A stretch of DNA of 54,090 nt from Enterococcus songbeiensis (GCF_005405265.1 NZ_BJDS01000001.1:64001-118090); one strand, 5' to 3'. Positions 24,159-33,944 are shown, counted from the first letter of the stretch. Numbers and translations are program-made. Notes: generated from the letters alone by a model not told the origin.

Positions 24159-25715
24159 TTACGCTTCTGTTTCTTGACGACGTTTATTAAAGTAGATGAC
24201 TGCCCCGCCAACAAGGACGATACCAGCTACGACAAAGGCAATGATTCCCATACCACCAGTTGAAGGAAGGATTCCTTTTGGTTGGTTCGCGATTTCGGGT
24301 ATAACTTTTACTTGCTCTTCATCAGGAACAGGAGTAATCGTAAAATTTGTAAAAGCAGCTTCTCCACTTGGTAATACATACCCATCTGGAGCTTTGATCT
24401 CTTGTAAAAAGTAAGACCCTACCTTCAAAGATTTAACAGCAATATTACCTTTTTCATCGGAGGTTACTACATAATCAGACCAATTTTTTTGTTCTTCTTC
24501 ATTTAAATTGCTTACTTCATCAGACCAAGCGTATGGATATTCACCTTCTAAAAGACTAGTTTCTGATTTTTTCATCAAATGAACTTTGTCTGTCGACGCT
24601 TTATCTTTGATAACTAGAAAATCTGCTCCAGGCAATTTTTTACCCGTATTATTTACATCAACTTTAGTAAAGTTAGCAGTATCATTTTTAAGCATATTTT
24701 CAACGATGATCGTATCTTTTTCTAAATAATTTGTGCTAATCGTAAACCCAACAGGAAAACCTAAATCAACATTATCTATCGCATGATAAATTCCATTTTT
24801 TTCAGATAATTTGCCATCAACAATTGTAAACGGTGTTTTTGCATCCTCACCACTAGGAGTAACAAATCCAGTTGAAGCTGCAATTTCAATAAGGTTATAG
24901 GAACCATCTGGTAATCCAGAAACCGTAATTTGTCCCTGATTGTCTGTTGTTAAAGTTCCTTTCTCACCCGCAGTATCACCAAAATCTGCAATATCATTTG
25001 TAGCAGTGCCCGTATAGTACTTTGTACCATCTGAGGTAGCTATTTGAAATTGTGCGTCGGGTACTCCTGCCCCTTCAGCAAAAGTAGCAACTTTTTTAAT
25101 TTTAATAGATGAGTTTTCCATCACATTTTTAGGATAAAGATTAATTTCCGTTAATGGTTCATTTGGTGTGTCAGAATTAGGATTATAAAATGGCATAGCT
25201 ACCATAATGTTTTCGGCACCAGCTTTCATACTTTCAGGTGTCGTTGTTTCAACGAATAAATAAATAGCATAACGTCCATCTGTCGTTTTAGTTGGTAGCC
25301 CGTCAAATGTGGCCAATCCAGCATCATTTGTTATTTCTTCTTTATCAAATCCATTTACCAATGCTGCATTTGTCGGTTTTGTTAAAGTATACTCAGCCAT
25401 GATATCCTCGGGTGTCGTTGTTTTTACTTTGTCATAGTAATCCACTGAAACATCATAGACTGTAAACCCAGCTCCTGCCAATGGCTGACTACCGGGGAAT
25501 TTGGATAAATCTAATTGACTACCGTCATTCACAACTTTTTTTTCATCTGTTACTTCTGTCATAAATTTTAGTTTATGCAGGTTAACAGTAACTGTATCTG
25601 GGTCTCCTTCTACTGTTGCCGCCGATGCATTCATTCCGCCTAACCCTAGAGCAAATGGCAACAACATTACAAGCGTACCCAATAATGCCCAAATTTTTGT
25701 CTTAAGATTTTTCAT
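24159..25715 (-). CDS. LPXTG backbone pilin, EbpC-like
   Basis: 518 residues. Signal peptide 1-32 (WALLGTLVMLLPFALGLGGMNASAA). The N-terminal domain ends with the pilin motif INLYPKNVMEN (about 190), whose Lys joins subunits. Two Cna-B-like domains have E-box sequences LIEIAASTGF and LQEIKAPDGYVLPSG, expected to hold isopeptide bonds. The sorting signal is LPSTGGMG, then a hydrophobic stretch and KRRQETEA. It has the layout of EbpC and related spaD-type backbone pilins. It is the third pilin gene, before srtC. Confidence 0.92.
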   Translation of the reverse strand: MKNLKTKIWALLGTLVMLLPFALGLGGMNASAATVEGDPDTVTVNLHKLKFMTEVTDEKKVVNDGSQLDLSKFPGSQPLAGAGFTVYDVSVDYYDKVKTTTPEDIMAEYTLTKPTNAALVNGFDKEEITNDAGLATFDGLPTKTTDGRYAIYLFVETTTPESMKAGAENIMVAMPFYNPNSDTPNEPLTEINLYPKNVMENSSIKIKKVATFAEGAGVPDAQFQIATSDGTKYYTGTATNDIADFGDTAGEKGTLTTDNQGQITVSGLPDGSYNLIEIAASTGFVTPSGEDAKTPFTIVDGKLSEKNGIYHAIDNVDLGFPVGFTISTNYLEKDTIIVENMLKNDTANFTKVDVNNTGKKLPGADFLVIKDKASTDKVHLMKKSETSLLEGEYPYAWSDEVSNLNEEEQKNWSDYVVTSDEKGNIAVKSLKVGSYFLQEIKAPDGYVLPSGEAAFTNFTITPVPDEEQVKVIPEIANQPKGILPSTGGMGIIAFVVAGIVLVGGAVIYFNKRRQETEA

Positions 25716-25727
25716 TTTATTTTCCTC

Positions 25728-27251
25728 CTATATGTCCTTTTTCTGTTGTCTTTTTTTATAAATCCAAACTGCTCCTGCTAGAAGGATCAGTAGAAATCCG
25801 ATAATTGAAAAGGTGCGAACCGCTTCTTCGCTTGTTTTTGGGAAATATTTTGTGATTCCCGGTTTATCTGTTTTTTCCGGTGTCGATGGATTTGCGGGTG
25901 TTGCAATCTCCGATGTACCTGACCCATCTGACGCTGTTCCGGTATTTTCTTGTTCGTTCACTATTTCTAAAGGAAGTGGATTTGCTAAATCAAAACTACC
26001 TTTTTCAACCGTAAAGGTGACCGGTGATTTGTTTAAAATATAGCCTTCTGGTGCGTTGGTTTCGACTAGTTTATAGGTGCCAAAGGATAATCCTTTAATC
26101 AGAAACGAACCATTTTTATCAGAAGTCAAAACAGTTACGTCTTCGGTTTTCTTGTCTACCCAATGATTCTCTCCATTGATTTGGGCAAGATACTTTCCAG
26201 CTTCATTTCGAATGACAAAGCTGGCATTTGTTAGACCTACACCACTTTTTCGATCGACTTTAATAAATTGTTTGCCTCCAGTTTGCGCGCTGATTTGCGC
26301 ACTCCCATTCATCGACGAATTTTTGCCAAGATTTAGCTCCACCGTGTTATCAAAGGATAGCTCGTCTGAATTTCCTTTGAGCGTCATTTGGTAGCTGATG
26401 ACGACTTTCTGATTGCTATAGTTGGCTAATATTTTCGGAGATGAAGTCAAACGAAACCCATGTTCAGTCGTTTTCACTTGAAAGACGTCAGTAACTTTTC
26501 CATCAAGAGTTACTTTTAAACTTTTAGTATCCAACCATAACTGGCTGTCCGCCGTATCTTTGATAGTATAGCTATCAAAACTCGCGATACTTGCTGGAAT
26601 TTTAGTTGAAACGTTAAAGGGAATCGAATCCCCATATTCAAAATTTGTACGATTTCCAACAATTTCTTTTTCCAATGGTGGTGACTCGTAAGCAACCTGT
26701 TCATTTTTGGGGTACAGATGAATGTTCGTCAAGACTTGATTGTCTGTTGAATAAACAGGCAAGACGACGACCAAGGGATCAGATTTTTTATCCACATTAC
26801 TAGGTGCATTCGTTTCAACAAATCGATAAACGGCATCCCGCCCCTTGGTATCTTTTGCCGCTGCGGTAAATACCGCAATCCCGTCTTCGCCATTTTGCGT
26901 AGCTGTAACTTTTTCTTCTAATAATTTGCCAGAATCAGCGGTTTGCGCTAGTTGTTGTTGCGCTTCTTCAATACTCTTTCCAGATGCCCTCAAGTCGTAA
27001 AATTCCTCAGAAACATCGTACAAGGCAAATGTAACATTGTTTAGCCCCTGCGCTTCTTGCAACATCGATGGTTTATTCGTGCCATCATTTGGCAGCTTTT
27101 CTGGTAATTCACCATTTTCAAACAATAATTTGTGTAGCGTAAAGGTGATTTGCGATTCACTGGCGGAAACTGATTGAGAGAACGCTTGCAAACCCAGGGG
27201 TAGTAGCAACAGTGTCGCTCCCAACATAATCCTTTTGTAAAAATTTCTCAT
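25728..27251 (-). CDS. Minor/basal pilin, EbpB-like, with FPKTS sorting signal
   Basis: 507 residues from ATG 27251, which overlaps the upstream stop as TGATG; a GTG one codon earlier is less likely. Signal peptide is about 1-30. The N-terminal domain has its own YPKN motif (IHLYPKNEQVA, about 180), then a D2-type domain (GNRTNFEYGDSIPFNVS) and a Cna-B domain with E-box LVETNAPEGYIL (about 410). The sorting signal is the variant FPKTS rather than LPXTG, as basal pilins often have variants used for anchoring by another sortase. Overlap with the adhesin gene implies coupled translation. Confidence 0.88.
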   Translation of the reverse strand: MRNFYKRIMLGATLLLLPLGLQAFSQSVSASESQITFTLHKLLFENGELPEKLPNDGTNKPSMLQEAQGLNNVTFALYDVSEEFYDLRASGKSIEEAQQQLAQTADSGKLLEEKVTATQNGEDGIAVFTAAAKDTKGRDAVYRFVETNAPSNVDKKSDPLVVVLPVYSTDNQVLTNIHLYPKNEQVAYESPPLEKEIVGNRTNFEYGDSIPFNVSTKIPASIASFDSYTIKDTADSQLWLDTKSLKVTLDGKVTDVFQVKTTEHGFRLTSSPKILANYSNQKVVISYQMTLKGNSDELSFDNTVELNLGKNSSMNGSAQISAQTGGKQFIKVDRKSGVGLTNASFVIRNEAGKYLAQINGENHWVDKKTEDVTVLTSDKNGSFLIKGLSFGTYKLVETNAPEGYILNKSPVTFTVEKGSFDLANPLPLEIVNEQENTGTASDGSGTSEIATPANPSTPEKTDKPGITKYFPKTSEEAVRTFSIIGFLLILLAGAVWIYKKRQQKKDI

Positions 27252-29680
27252 CACGCCTCACCTCCCCGGTTTCGGTAACTGAGGTACAGCCCACCAATTC
27301 CGACAAAAGTTAGTCCGGTAAGAATGAACGGCAGTATTCCGATTCCACCAGTTGAAGGAAGAGGTACGGGCGGTGGAGTAATCGTATAGATAGCTGTGGA
27401 AACCGATTCAGTAATCACAAAATTCTTCAAAATTTCAAGTTTTGTTTGTCCACTATCGCTAAATGTCACTTTGTACTCGCCGACCCCCACTGCCTCTGTG
27501 TAAGAAAGTGGGGTATTATCTGAGGTCAGATATTTAAAGTCTTCAAAATTCCATGTAACAATGGGTACCGCTGTATTCCCTGCCCCCCCTCCGAAGGTTA
27601 CCTCGGGTACAGAATCGATTGGTTTTCCGTCCTGTGGTTTTGTTCTTTCACCAGAAAGTTCAACCGTGACTGATGCAGGGGTGATTGTATAATCTCCAGC
27701 CGAAAATGAACCAGTTGAAAAGCTGTAGCCAGGATTTAAATTGGTTAGATTAGCTAATTGAGTTGTGTCCAATTCCTTGATTGCTCCATTTAAGACTTCA
27801 TCATCATCTAAAGCATTTGGGCTTACATAATTAAATGAGTTATTCGACGAATATACGTCTTTAATGCCATTTAATGAAAGAGAATTACCATTTTCATCTT
27901 TAAATACTAAATGTTCGTAATCCTTTGTCTCATCATCGGCATCGTCACCATCGGCAATACTCTTGCCATCATTATCCAGTCCGTTATAGACCTTGGTTGC
28001 TGAAACAGTTACCTTTACTTTTTTTTTGTAGTACAAGATATAAGTAGATATGCCGGGATTAAAGCTAACTTTTGTGGCAGCCTCATTTGCTTTGTCTAAA
28101 GAATTAAAAGTGTATCCATCAATACTTACCGGATCATCTGTCAAATCAACTGTATCATCGCCTTCTGTAAGTTCTACTTCAGAGAGAGATAGAATCTCTG
28201 TTTTAAAATAGTCTCGATGTTCTACTTTAATTTTCTGTGTTCTAGCTACATAAACGATAACTGACAACCCATCTTCAGTGTATTTAAATTCAGTTGGTTG
28301 TGTAGTTCCATTACTTAAAACCTTCGCTGGCGCTATTTTATAAGAAGTGTTGTTTTTTGCATTGTACTCTGCCAATGTTTGGATAACTGTTTCATTTTTT
28401 GTTAAATCCTCTGTTGAATTAATTTTATTTGTCGTATTTGCTGTTAAATTCTTCAGCTCAGTTTCGGAATTATTACTATCGATATAGCTGATATTTGCTG
28501 AATATGCTTGAACGTAGTTGAACGTTTCAAATTGAATCGACTGTGTATTATTGTTTTGTCCGGTTGAAGCAGTAATCATGAAGTTCATTGCTGCTTGGTT
28601 ACCAATCCATGCAGTTAAATCCTTTGACCATTCTTTTTTAGAACTTTCTGGGCCATAAGTGGCATTCATTATATGTGTAGTCCCATTATAAGATATGCTG
28701 AACGGTATACTCGCACCTTTTGTTAACGCTCCTAAATCCTTTGCTGAATCTACGTCTGTGGAAACCTTCCAATTATTTGATTCTACATTGTGTACAAAAG
28801 CACCAAATTGTTTAAAATTTGGATCATCATAATCAGAATTTCTATACGTATCGAACTTAAATCCAAAACCATTTTTCAACCCACTAATTCCCAGCCCGCC
28901 ACCTGTTTGTCCTAGTCCGGTTTCATCCGCTGAGTAAAAAGCAAAACCGATTCCATCAGATTGTCCAGTTGCGTTACTACCATATAAAGTGATATTCCCT
29001 GTTAATTCAAAATTGTTCCCCATATCTATGCGGTTATTTAATTGCATATAGCCGGCCTGCCACCATGGAATATTGCCATCGCTATTAACAATTTGCTTTG
29101 TGTCATCTTAGGTTAATGTGATTAAACCAGTCTCAGAATTATATAGTGGTTCCCATGTAACCTTGTCACCAGCCTTTCCTTTAAATGTAAAATAGTTTGG
29201 AACCACATCTTTTGTTATTGTCACATTTCCAGATATATTCTCCGCCCCCACTGCCGTAACGGTTTGCGGAATCCCGGTTTCTTCATATACCTTTTTCGCA
29301 GAATCTTTCGCATCTTCAATTTCCTTCTCACTAGGGTCAATCAGTTGCACATTTGATGACGCTTCAGATATTTCTGTTGTGGAATTTGTTTCAGTCATAC
29401 TTTTTGTTTCACTATTTGAAGTACTGGTTTCCGTTGTTTCGACAGATTTAACGCTTTCATTTGACGATGAACTGCTCTGTAGGTTTTCTTGTGTCAATTG
29501 ACTGGTTGTGGTGTCACTGAGAGTTGTAGCGATTACATTTTTCGTCGTACATGTGCTAAGAAGCAATAAGGTTACTCCAAAGAGGCTTCCAATTTTCCAC
29601 CAAGTTTTCAGAGAAAGCTGTCTGTCTACTTGCCGAGTGTTCTGCCTTTTTGGACGGCATGTACTACTAGTTCTTTTCAT
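27251..29680 (-). pseudogene. LPXTG lectin-type tip adhesin gene with one in-frame stop (TAA 29108-29110)
   Basis: Two frames, 29108-29680 (190 residues) and 27251-29047 onward (598 residues), are in the same reading frame. Translating through gives TGLITLT-stop-DDTKQIVNSDG, with 20 sense codons joining the stop to the second Met, so one TAA (CAA in the likely ancestor) breaks a protein of about 809 residues. Part 1 has an N-terminal signal region and a Ser/Thr-rich stretch. Part 2 has an L-type lectin domain (WWQAGYMQLNN, GDGIGF-like SDGIGFAFYSAD), a MucBP-like part, and LPSTGGIG with a membrane anchor. The second part alone has no signal peptide. It is first in the pilus operon, where a tip adhesin is expected. 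Confidence 0.85.
29108..29110 (-). other. In-frame TAA inside the adhesin gene
   Basis: Minus strand codons read ACC-TAA-GAT-GAC. Both sides stay in frame. A single C-to-T change would restore CAA (Gln). No known read-through context (such as CUA after the stop) follows. Confidence 0.85.
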
Positions 29681-29748
29681 TGTCTTATCACATCCTTTCG
29701 TTGCTAATAAAAAATTGTATTACTGAATTCGTTTTTTCTTATTGGCTG

Positions 29749-29757
29749 ATTATAACA
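29749..29757 (-). promoter_or_regulatory. Extended -10 promoter of the pilus operon
   Basis: Minus strand TGTTATAAT (TATAAT at 29754-29749 with TG one base before it), about 70 bases before the adhesin start. There is no -35 consensus. Upstream, TTGTC/TGTGTC-like elements occur at about 29785-29815. The pattern fits an activator-dependent promoter. Confidence 0.55.
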
Positions 29758-29951
29758 ATTTTTTTAAGCTTGGAGTCGTCATCTTTTGACACATCCGCGA
29801 CAATTTATGACAACATTTCAAATAATTGAAGAATTTTGATTAATAAACGAGATTTTGTTTTTTATGAGAAAATTCTTTTGATTTATTTCTACTTTAACTA
29901 ATTTTTTCTCATTTATTTGAATACTAATTACTTACTTAAATCGTCAAAATA

Positions 29952-29996
29952 AAAAAACTAGCACATTCCTCTAAATCCCAAGAGCGTACTAGTTCT
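29952..29996 (-). terminator. Terminator of the regulator-flavoprotein operon
   Basis: Minus strand: AACTAGtAC...GTgCTAGTT with a T-run. It lies between the flavoprotein gene and the pilus promoter, so the pilus genes are transcribed separately. Confidence 0.7.
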
Positions 29997-30027
29997 TTTT
30001 TCATTTAATTGCTTATTTTATTCTTCT

Positions 30028-31380
30028 TCATTTTTTTCTTTCTTTGATCAAGGCTTTAAATGCCAGATCATTTAAGTAATGAAAAGGGGCAGTATACTGC
30101 GGCATAAAGGTAAAATTATGGACGGCTAGTTGTCTGAGGTCAACTTTTTCGGACAATAATGTCGCAGCGACATTCAAATCATCAGCCATAAATTCATCGC
30201 TGACTAATTGGAAACCTAACACCTTTAATGTCGCTTTCTCGTAAACAATTTTTGCATCCACATAGGTTTGATTTTTGCTGAATTTGGTTTTTAATGGAAA
30301 AGTTTCTCGAAATCCTACCGCTTGAAAACCAAACAGCGGCGACTCTTCTTCCGTCAATCCGGCACTGCCTAAAAACTGATCAAAGACAAAAGTTGCGCTA
30401 GTTTTGTGCACTAAATCACCATTCACCGGCTCCCCGCAAATATTCATTGCAGCAGCCCGACCCATTCTCACGGCACGATTAACTAAAGGCATAAAAATTT
30501 GTGTTCCGTGATGGGGATAAATAATGGGAACGATATCGCCAATAGCAAAGATATCGGGATCACTGGTGCGGCAAGCAGCATCATCTGCGACGGTGTTGTC
30601 GATATTCAAGGTTACGATGTTTTCCAACAGCTCCACATTTGTATAAATGGAATCAGGGAAAATCACCATATCCACCGGCAATTCACGGTTAGAAAGTTTG
30701 ACTGCCTCAATATGTTTTTTCACGATTTTATAGTCTGTCATCTGATCGAAGGGAATCAGTTCAATCTCGGAGTCATTCACCCGTTCCCGCAGATTTTGGA
30801 CCATTTCCTGATCAAAATAGCGAAAAAGGAGTTCTTGAATGCCATCTAATAGGTAGACTTTTTTTCCTGAATGTTTCAAGGAGTCTGCCAGTTCCATGCC
30901 AATATAGCCGGTACCAATAATCGCAATCGTCTGGGAATTTTCAATCGCTTCTAATACACGATAGGATTCTTCGATGGACTTATAGGAATAAATATTATCC
31001 ACACCGGGAAAATCCCGGGCAACGATCCAAGGGGAGGTTCCGGTGGCAACGATTAATTTGTCATATGTCATCGTGAATGGGTTTTCTTCATCCTCCACGT
31101 ACTGCATGCTGATTTTCTTTTTTTGGTTATCTATCTTGGTAACTTCAATTCTCGTAAGTAATTCCACGCCACTGGCAGTAATCTCACTGGCTTTGGTGGT
31201 GGCTTGTCCTAACTCATCAATAATACCGTTAAACAAAAGGTTGATACCATTGGAAATAAATCCTAATTCTTTTTCTGTTCGTTTGTCGATCAAAACAACT
31301 TCATGCTCCGGGTCTAGTTGCCTGATCGTGAGCGCTGCGGTTATCCCACTGTGGGAAGCGCCAATAATGATGGTTTTCAT
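30028..31380 (-). CDS. FAD/NAD(P)-dependent oxidoreductase of NADH oxidase/peroxidase family, redox Cys replaced by Asn
   Basis: 450 residues. FAD-binding starts MKTIIIGASHSGITAAL with the His10 typical of Npx/Nox; NAD-binding is IAIIGTGYIGMELA (about 155); the second FAD contact is DIFAIGDIVPI (about 280); a dimerisation domain follows. The site that holds the single redox cysteine in NADH oxidase, NADH peroxidase and CoA-disulfide reductase (FLSCG) reads FISNG here, with Asn44. So water-forming oxidase or peroxidase chemistry is unlikely. Peroxide-forming NADH oxidation or ligand/redox sensing remain possible. Its start overlaps the stop of the upstream regulator by four bases. Confidence 0.85.
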   Translation of the reverse strand: MKTIIIGASHSGITAALTIRQLDPEHEVVLIDKRTEKELGFISNGINLLFNGIIDELGQATTKASEITASGVELLTRIEVTKIDNQKKKISMQYVEDEENPFTMTYDKLIVATGTSPWIVARDFPGVDNIYSYKSIEESYRVLEAIENSQTIAIIGTGYIGMELADSLKHSGKKVYLLDGIQELLFRYFDQEMVQNLRERVNDSEIELIPFDQMTDYKIVKKHIEAVKLSNRELPVDMVIFPDSIYTNVELLENIVTLNIDNTVADDAACRTSDPDIFAIGDIVPIIYPHHGTQIFMPLVNRAVRMGRAAAMNICGEPVNGDLVHKTSATFVFDQFLGSAGLTEEESPLFGFQAVGFRETFPLKTKFSKNQTYVDAKIVYEKATLKVLGFQLVSDEFMADDLNVAATLLSEKVDLRQLAVHNFTFMPQYTAPFHYLNDLAFKALIKERKK

Positions 31381-32897
31381 TGCAGGTTCACCTTCAAATT
31401 TATTTTATTTTGATAGTTTTGATAAAGAAAATTTTCTAAAATAGGAAAATCAATATTGTGTTCGATGCTTAAAAGGGTGTAAACCGGTACTATTTCTGTC
31501 ATCAGTGCATCAGAATCTTTGTAGGTGATAATCGCATCATACGTTCCACCACGACGAAATCGGACAAAATTTGCCTTGATTCGGTGATTAATTCGTTCTT
31601 CGATATTCTCGATAATGATTGTGTTCATGGATGCCTCAAAAGGAAAATCACAGCCTACCTGCAACACGATATCCAACTCATTGTAGATGGCATGAAGCAA
31701 GACCGTGTAACGATTATGGAGTTCTTTTTTGACACTTTCAGCATAAAAATTCTTATTCCCGATTTTATCTGACTGGACCAATGCGAAGATTTTTTCAGTC
31801 ATGTGGTCCGTTAATTGCTGCAAAGAAAGATTTGGCACTTGTTCCAGCCGTTCTTGCAAGTTGGTATTGCCCCAAATCGAGAAAAAGCTTGGAAAATATA
31901 GTGCTTTGTAATGGACTTGCAGCAACGTAAAGTAGACCTTTTTTTTGAGCTCATCTTTCAATAAGCTTGGGTCAAAGTGGGTATACAATTCCTCCAAAAA
32001 GGTCTTGTCCATCTGATCAATTTTTTGATTTGATTTTGCAATTTTAATTAAATCCTGTACGTGAGAATTGTCTAACTCTAGTGTATAGTTTGCGATCATA
32101 AAAAGATAGAGGTATTCGCTTTCGCTTTGATTCCACTGGAAGGCATACCGACTGAAAAAGCGAATAAACAAATCTTGCAGACCAACAAAAGCAGAGCGAT
32201 TAAGGTCGGTAAACAGCTGTTCCGGCAAAGGGAGTTCGTGGCTGACTTTTGTATTCCGGAAGCGACATTTCGTGATATACAGCCAGATACAAAGTTTCAC
32301 TTGTCCTTCTTCTGTAAAAGGATAATCCAGATTATTCTCTAAAAAGGACAGCAGGTCTTTTACTGACGGATTCACGAATTCATCGACATTTACTTGGTAA
32401 GGATTGCCAAACCAGAACAGTTGAAAATAAAAGTAGCGAATCGCAATTTCTGAGCCTTCGATTTTTCCCTGATGGATTTTCACATGGTATTTATTTAGAA
32501 TGGCGTTTAAATCCCGAATTTTTCTCGTTAGGGTGGACATGCTGATGTTCATCATTTCAGCCAAGGTGCCATAGCTTACCTGTTTTGACGTCAGTAGATG
32601 AAGCAGAATATGATATTTCAATGAGCGCTGCAAAAAGCTATAGATGATTTTTGTAAAAGAGATTTGTTCATTAATGACCAATCGGATAAGGTTTTCTTCA
32701 TCAACCACTTCTACTGCATTGTCTAATCGAAGAAGATTTGCCTGTAATTTTTCCAAATCTTCCTTCAATGTGCTTCGATTGATGTTGAGCTTTCGTGCTA
32801 AATTTACCACGGTAATTCCTTCAGAATCCGTCATTAGAACCCGTATGATTTGTATTTGCCGCTGTTCACCGACATCTAGAAAATCAGTCGTTCTCAA
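31377..32897 (-). CDS. Mga/AtxA/EbpR-like transcriptional regulator
   Basis: About 506 residues from the TTG at 32897 (AGGGG nine bases upstream); the ATG at 32906 sits directly on that box. Two N-terminal helix-turn-helix parts (IQIIRVLMTDSEGITVVNLARKL and LTSKQVSYGTLAEMMNIS) are followed by PRD-like helical regions (about 170-390) and a C-terminal EIIB-like domain (LDIVLQVGCDF). This is the layout of AtxA, Mga and EbpR, the activator of enterococcal ebp pilus genes. It lies upstream of the pilus operon, separated by the flavoprotein gene, and likely controls it. Confidence 0.85.
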   Translation of the reverse strand: MRTTDFLDVGEQRQIQIIRVLMTDSEGITVVNLARKLNINRSTLKEDLEKLQANLLRLDNAVEVVDEENLIRLVINEQISFTKIIYSFLQRSLKYHILLHLLTSKQVSYGTLAEMMNISMSTLTRKIRDLNAILNKYHVKIHQGKIEGSEIAIRYFYFQLFWFGNPYQVNVDEFVNPSVKDLLSFLENNLDYPFTEEGQVKLCIWLYITKCRFRNTKVSHELPLPEQLFTDLNRSAFVGLQDLFIRFFSRYAFQWNQSESEYLYLFMIANYTLELDNSHVQDLIKIAKSNQKIDQMDKTFLEELYTHFDPSLLKDELKKKVYFTLLQVHYKALYFPSFFSIWGNTNLQERLEQVPNLSLQQLTDHMTEKIFALVQSDKIGNKNFYAESVKKELHNRYTVLLHAIYNELDIVLQVGCDFPFEASMNTIIIENIEERINHRIKANFVRFRRGGTYDAIITYKDSDALMTEIVPVYTLLSIEHNIDFPILENFLYQNYQNKINLKVNLQ

Positions 32898-32935
32898 AAA
32901 AATCATCCCCTGCTCTTAGCTACTTTGTTTATCTG

Positions 32936-32941
32936 ATTATA
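32936..32941 (-). promoter_or_regulatory. -10 element for the regulator gene
   Basis: TATAAT on the minus strand, about 39 bases before the TTG start. The -35 (TATCCA at 17) is weak. Confidence 0.45.
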
Positions 32942-33180
32942 CCTCACACTCCCTCTTCTGGATAAATTTTTTATAAAAAAACTACAATTTATTTAATTCG
33001 ACCCAGCAACGAGCAAAAAAATCTGCCTATAAGTGTCCTTGTCATTTCGAAATCAAAACGTCTTATTCCGCAATCATTATAACTGAAATCTTCGTTTGCA
33101 ACTGGTCATTTTTTAGTCTCTAAAAAGGAATTTATGACTAAGAAGAATATTTTCTCATTTTTCTGACAACTATTGAGCCA

Positions 33181-33215
33181 AAAAGAAGAACAAGCAAAAA
33201 TTTCTTTGCCTGTTC
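33181..33215 (-). terminator. folT terminator
   Basis: Minus strand GAACAGGCAAA pairs with TTTGCTTGTTC (one G-U pair) followed by TTCTTTTT. A second smaller inverted repeat (AAATTTATCT) lies just before it. Confidence 0.65.
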
Positions 33216-33260
33216 ATAGAAATTTATCTTGGGATGTAGATAAATTTTATACTTATTTTG

Positions 33261-33782
33261 TTAAATAAATCGTTTGGCGATCCGTTTCAACGGAACGGCA
33301 CGCCCAACAAGATAAACCAGAATTGTTTGGATGGGCAGCATCACGAGAACTTTCGGGATTCGTACCGACCAAATTGCCCAACTGGTCAATGGCAGATTTG
33401 CTGTGATTGCCAACCAAATTGGGGTTAGAATCAAACTGATCAAAATCGTGTTTGTCAGGACACATAAAAATGCCCGTACCCATGTAATCTCCTTTTTATA
33501 GAAGTAAAAACCGTAAACCAATCCTCCGACCAGCGCATTGATGGTAAAACCAATGAAAAATACCCCTGTCGGAAAAAGTGCCATGCCGATCAGATCCGCC
33601 AGCACTGCACCGATTGCCGTCCAAAATGGGCCAAATAAAATCGCCATAATCATTTCCGGGACAAAGGTGAAGGTGATTTTTACCAGTGGGGTGGAAATCC
33701 CCAAAACTTGTGACAAGACGACCATCATAGCAATCAATAATGCCATGATTACGATCATCCGTGCGTCGATTTTTCTTTTCAT
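33261..33782 (-). CDS. folT: Folate ECF transporter substrate-binding protein FolT
   Basis: 173 residues from the second ATG (33782), nine bases after AAGGAG; the ATG at 33791 directly abuts that box. Six transmembrane helices, with the S-component block ISTPLVKITFTFVPEMIMAILFGPFWTAIGAVLADLIG. The conserved basic start MKRKIDARMIVIMALLIAM is typical. It would bind folate outside the membrane and use the shared EcfAA'T module encoded elsewhere. A THF riboswitch directly upstream supports folate over other substrates. Confidence 0.9.
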   Translation of the reverse strand: MKRKIDARMIVIMALLIAMMVVLSQVLGISTPLVKITFTFVPEMIMAILFGPFWTAIGAVLADLIGMALFPTGVFFIGFTINALVGGLVYGFYFYKKEITWVRAFLCVLTNTILISLILTPIWLAITANLPLTSWAIWSVRIPKVLVMLPIQTILVYLVGRAVPLKRIAKRFI

Positions 33783-33823
33783 ACCTAGCATCTCCTTAAC
33801 GAGCTGCTACACAAAAAAATATG

Positions 33824-33917
33824 CAGCGAATGCGAAAACAAAACCGCGGACCATAGTCCTTCGTCCGAGAGGCAACATCCCATCCTCTCAGCACTTAACG
33901 CTTTATTTCCTACTCTG
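33824..33917 (-). ncRNA. Tetrahydrofolate (THF-I) riboswitch aptamer
   Basis: Read on the minus strand: CAGAGTAG at the 5' end, GCGTTAAGTG, an eight-pair P3 (CTGAGAGG with CCTCTCGG) closing the loop ATGGGATGTTG, ACGAA, a small hairpin GGACTATGGTCC, GCGGT and the 3' GCATTCGCTG. These conserved blocks occur in the known order of the folT-associated class. Between aptamer and folT an alternative GCTGC/GCAGC stem could mask or free the AAGGAG, so control is probably at translation. Confidence 0.9.
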
Positions 33918-33944
33918 TTTTTATTAGGCAATTTGCCTACCGAT

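Larger units (their letters stand above)
29727..30027. other. Intergenic stretch upstream of the pilus operon
   Basis: 301 AT-rich bases: the pilus promoter near 29.75 kb, then about 180 bases of A/T-rich, potentially curved DNA (29820-29950) as is common upstream of AtxA/EbpR-controlled promoters, and the terminator of the flavoprotein gene. No open frame with a ribosome site was seen. Confidence 0.5.
32898..33260. other. Intergenic stretch between regulator and folT
   Basis: 363 bases containing the regulator promoter and the folT terminator. In between (about 32990-33180) I find no convincing frame, RNA or repeat. Confidence 0.55.

Noticed and set aside
29108..29680. Reading the N-terminal part as a separate complete lipoprotein or secreted gene
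   Set aside because: The frame continues after the TAA into the lectin domain, so it is the broken 5' part of one gene.
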